From contig DMCI01000090.1 in assembly GCA_003445835.1 (NCBI GenBank), forward strand, positions 1-6,702: DNA of 6,702 nt, in the 5' to 3' direction. The number at the start of each line of letters is the position of its first letter. Positions within the stretch are counted from its first letter, which is position 1. Both the position numbers and the translations under genes were made by a program. This document shows positions 5,576 to 6,702 of the stretch, piece after piece. The stretch is from Clostridiales bacterium (GTDB lineage Bacteria > Bacillota > Clostridia > Christensenellales > CAG-1252). The notes under the pieces were generated by a model. The model did not search any database. It had not been told where the DNA came from and saw only the letters and a program-made list of their open reading frames with translations.

Positions 5576-6702
5576 ATGTTCAAAAGCAAAGCATCCAGAA
5601 CCATCGGCATCATCGCGCTGATCTTGGTGTGCATCGTCGTCGCGGTCGTGCTTGTCGAGGTGTTTATGCAGCATCCCGAGGAGCTTTCCTACGACGAGTT
5701 TTTCAACAAACTCAAAAAGGGGGAGATCAAGAGCGTTTATTTGGAGGGCAACTACAGGATGAACGTGTTGTACGTCGGCACCTCGTCCAAATCCATCTCC
5801 AACAACCCCGACGCGTACGTTTACGTTCCCAACAGGTCCGATCCTATTGAAAAGATCTACGCAGAGGCGCCCGCGGATGCGGTGCCGGCGATCGTTATGA
5901 ATGACCCGTCCAAAAACAGCATTTGGGCGTCGTTGATCCCCATCATCGTGGGGATCGTGTTGATCGGCACATTCCTCTTTATTTTAAATCGTCAAAACAT
6001 GGGCGCAAACAACAAAGCGATGAGCTTCGGTTCCACTAAGGCGCGTGTTACGGGCAACGTCAAGGAACGCTTTACCGACGTGGCGGGTGCGGAAGAAGAG
6101 AAGGAGGAACTCAAAGAGATCGTCGACTTCTTGCGTGATCCGCACAAGTTTATCGAAGTGGGCGCCAGGATCCCCAAAGGCGTGTTGCTCGTGGGCCCTC
6201 CGGGCACCGGTAAGACCTTGTTTGCCAAGGCGGTCGCCGGCGAAGCAAAGGTGCCTTTCTTCAGCATCAGCGGCAGTGATTTCGTTGAAATGTTCGTCGG
6301 CGTGGGCGCGTCCCGCGTGCGTGACTTGTTTATCCAAGCAAAGAAGAATATGCCCTGTATCGTGTTTATCGACGAGATCGACGCGGTGGGTCGTCAGCGC
6401 GGCGCAGGTCTCGGCGGCGGTCACGACGAGAGGGAGCAGACTCTCAACCAACTCCTCGTCCAAATGGACGGTTTTGAAGCTAACGACGGCGTCATCGTGA
6501 TGGCGGCTACCAACCGCGCGGACATCTTGGATCCCGCTCTTCTCCGTCCGGGCAGGTTTGACAGGCAGATCTACGTCAACGCTCCCGACGTCAAGGGTAG
6601 GGAGGAGATCCTTAAAGTGCATTCCCGCAACAAGCCTCTTTCCGGTGATATCGACTTCAAAACGGTGGCAAGGCTCACCATCGGCTTTACGGGCGCGGAT
6701 AT
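5576..6702 (+). CDS. ftsH: ATP-dependent zinc metalloprotease FtsH, N-terminal 375 residues (3' end beyond right edge)
   Basis: Membrane-anchored AAA+ protease that extracts and degrades misassembled membrane proteins and selected regulators as a hexamer. My translation from the ATG at 5576 shows a first membrane helix at about 10-30, an extracytoplasmic domain of about 85 residues and a second helix at 117-137. The AAA+ module follows: [20 protein letters not shown] (167-186), Walker A GPPGTGKT (207-214), pore loop FVGVG (240-244) and Walker B VFIDEIDA (263-270) with Asp266-Glu267. [15 protein letters not shown] lies at 280-294. The second region of homology, [20 protein letters not shown] (311-330), holds the arginine fingers Arg327 and Arg330. 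The zinc protease domain with HExxH lies beyond the window; the family is about 600-700 residues. The start is fixed by GGAGG (5562-5566) nine bases upstream. Unlike many Firmicutes, no tilS or hpt gene precedes it. Confidence 0.97.
   Translation, partial: MFKSKASRTIGIIALILVCIVVAVVLVEVFMQHPEELSYDEFFNKLKKGEIKSVYLEGNYRMNVLYVGTSSKSISNNPDAYVYVPNRSDPIEKIYAEAPADAVPAIVMNDPSKNSIWASLIPIIVGIVLIGTFLFILNRQNMGANNKAMSFGSTKARVTGNVKERFTDVAGAEEEKEELKEIVDFLRDPHKFIEVGARIPKGVLLVGPPGTGKTLFAKAVAGEAKVPFFSISGSDFVEMFVGVGASRVRDLFIQAKKNMPCIVFIDEIDAVGRQRGAGLGGGHDEREQTLNQLLVQMDGFEANDGVIVMAATNRADILDPALLRPGRFDRQIYVNAPDVKGREEILKVHSRNKPLSGDIDFKTVARLTIGFTGAD

Noticed and set aside
5984..6622. 212-codon minus-strand open frame opposite ftsH
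   Set aside because: It is antisense to highly conserved AAA+ motifs and has no start signal or recognisable domain.
1..6702. Defence system, prophage, insertion sequence, CRISPR array or tRNA/rRNA genes
   Set aside because: All seven coding regions are assigned, intergenic gaps are at most about 130 bp, and no repeats, recombinase motifs or cloverleaf structures are seen.

Overview
The window reads as chromosomal DNA of a Gram-positive, endospore-lineage bacterium (Bacillota, probably class Clostridia) of intermediate GC content. Supporting points are a YyaC/DUF1256 spore-protease-like protein, a condensation-fold 'alcohol acetyltransferase' of a type I associate with clostridia, an FtsH with a short extracytoplasmic domain, and classical TTGNNN-17-TATAAT promoters. 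Genus or species cannot be named from this sequence. Nothing suggests a phage, transposon, plasmid, tRNA, rRNA or CRISPR array.

There are seven protein genes in five transcription units. On the left, ychF (redox/translation-linked P-loop ATPase) and argS (arginyl-tRNA synthetase, cut by the left edge) run leftward as a tightly packed pair from one promoter at about 2081-2109. Facing away from them is uppP (undecaprenyl-diphosphatase), running rightward. It converges on a leftward two-gene operon: a CvpA-like membrane protein (4114-4872), then a condensation-domain-like acyltransferase (2880-4106). The acyltransferase and uppP overlap by 16 bp at their 3' ends. The apparent intrinsic terminator of the leftward operon lies inside the uppP coding sequence. 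Right of the CvpA-like gene, divergently oriented, are a yyaC-like gene and then ftsH, which has its own promoter and a leader hairpin and is cut by the right edge after its AAA+ Walker and SRH motifs.

The genes serve separate housekeeping roles: translation (argS, ychF), recycling of the cell-wall lipid carrier (uppP), membrane protein quality control (ftsH) and a sporulation-associated function (yyaC). The CvpA-like/acyltransferase pair is the least understood part. I found no convincing evidence of a wholly new system. The points worth a second look are regulatory and architectural: a terminator nested in an opposing gene, a near-leaderless promoter for the CvpA-like gene, symmetric -10 elements in both divergent intergenic regions, and a hairpin directly before the ftsH ribosome binding site. 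Four of the seven genes also lack a visible Shine-Dalgarno sequence.
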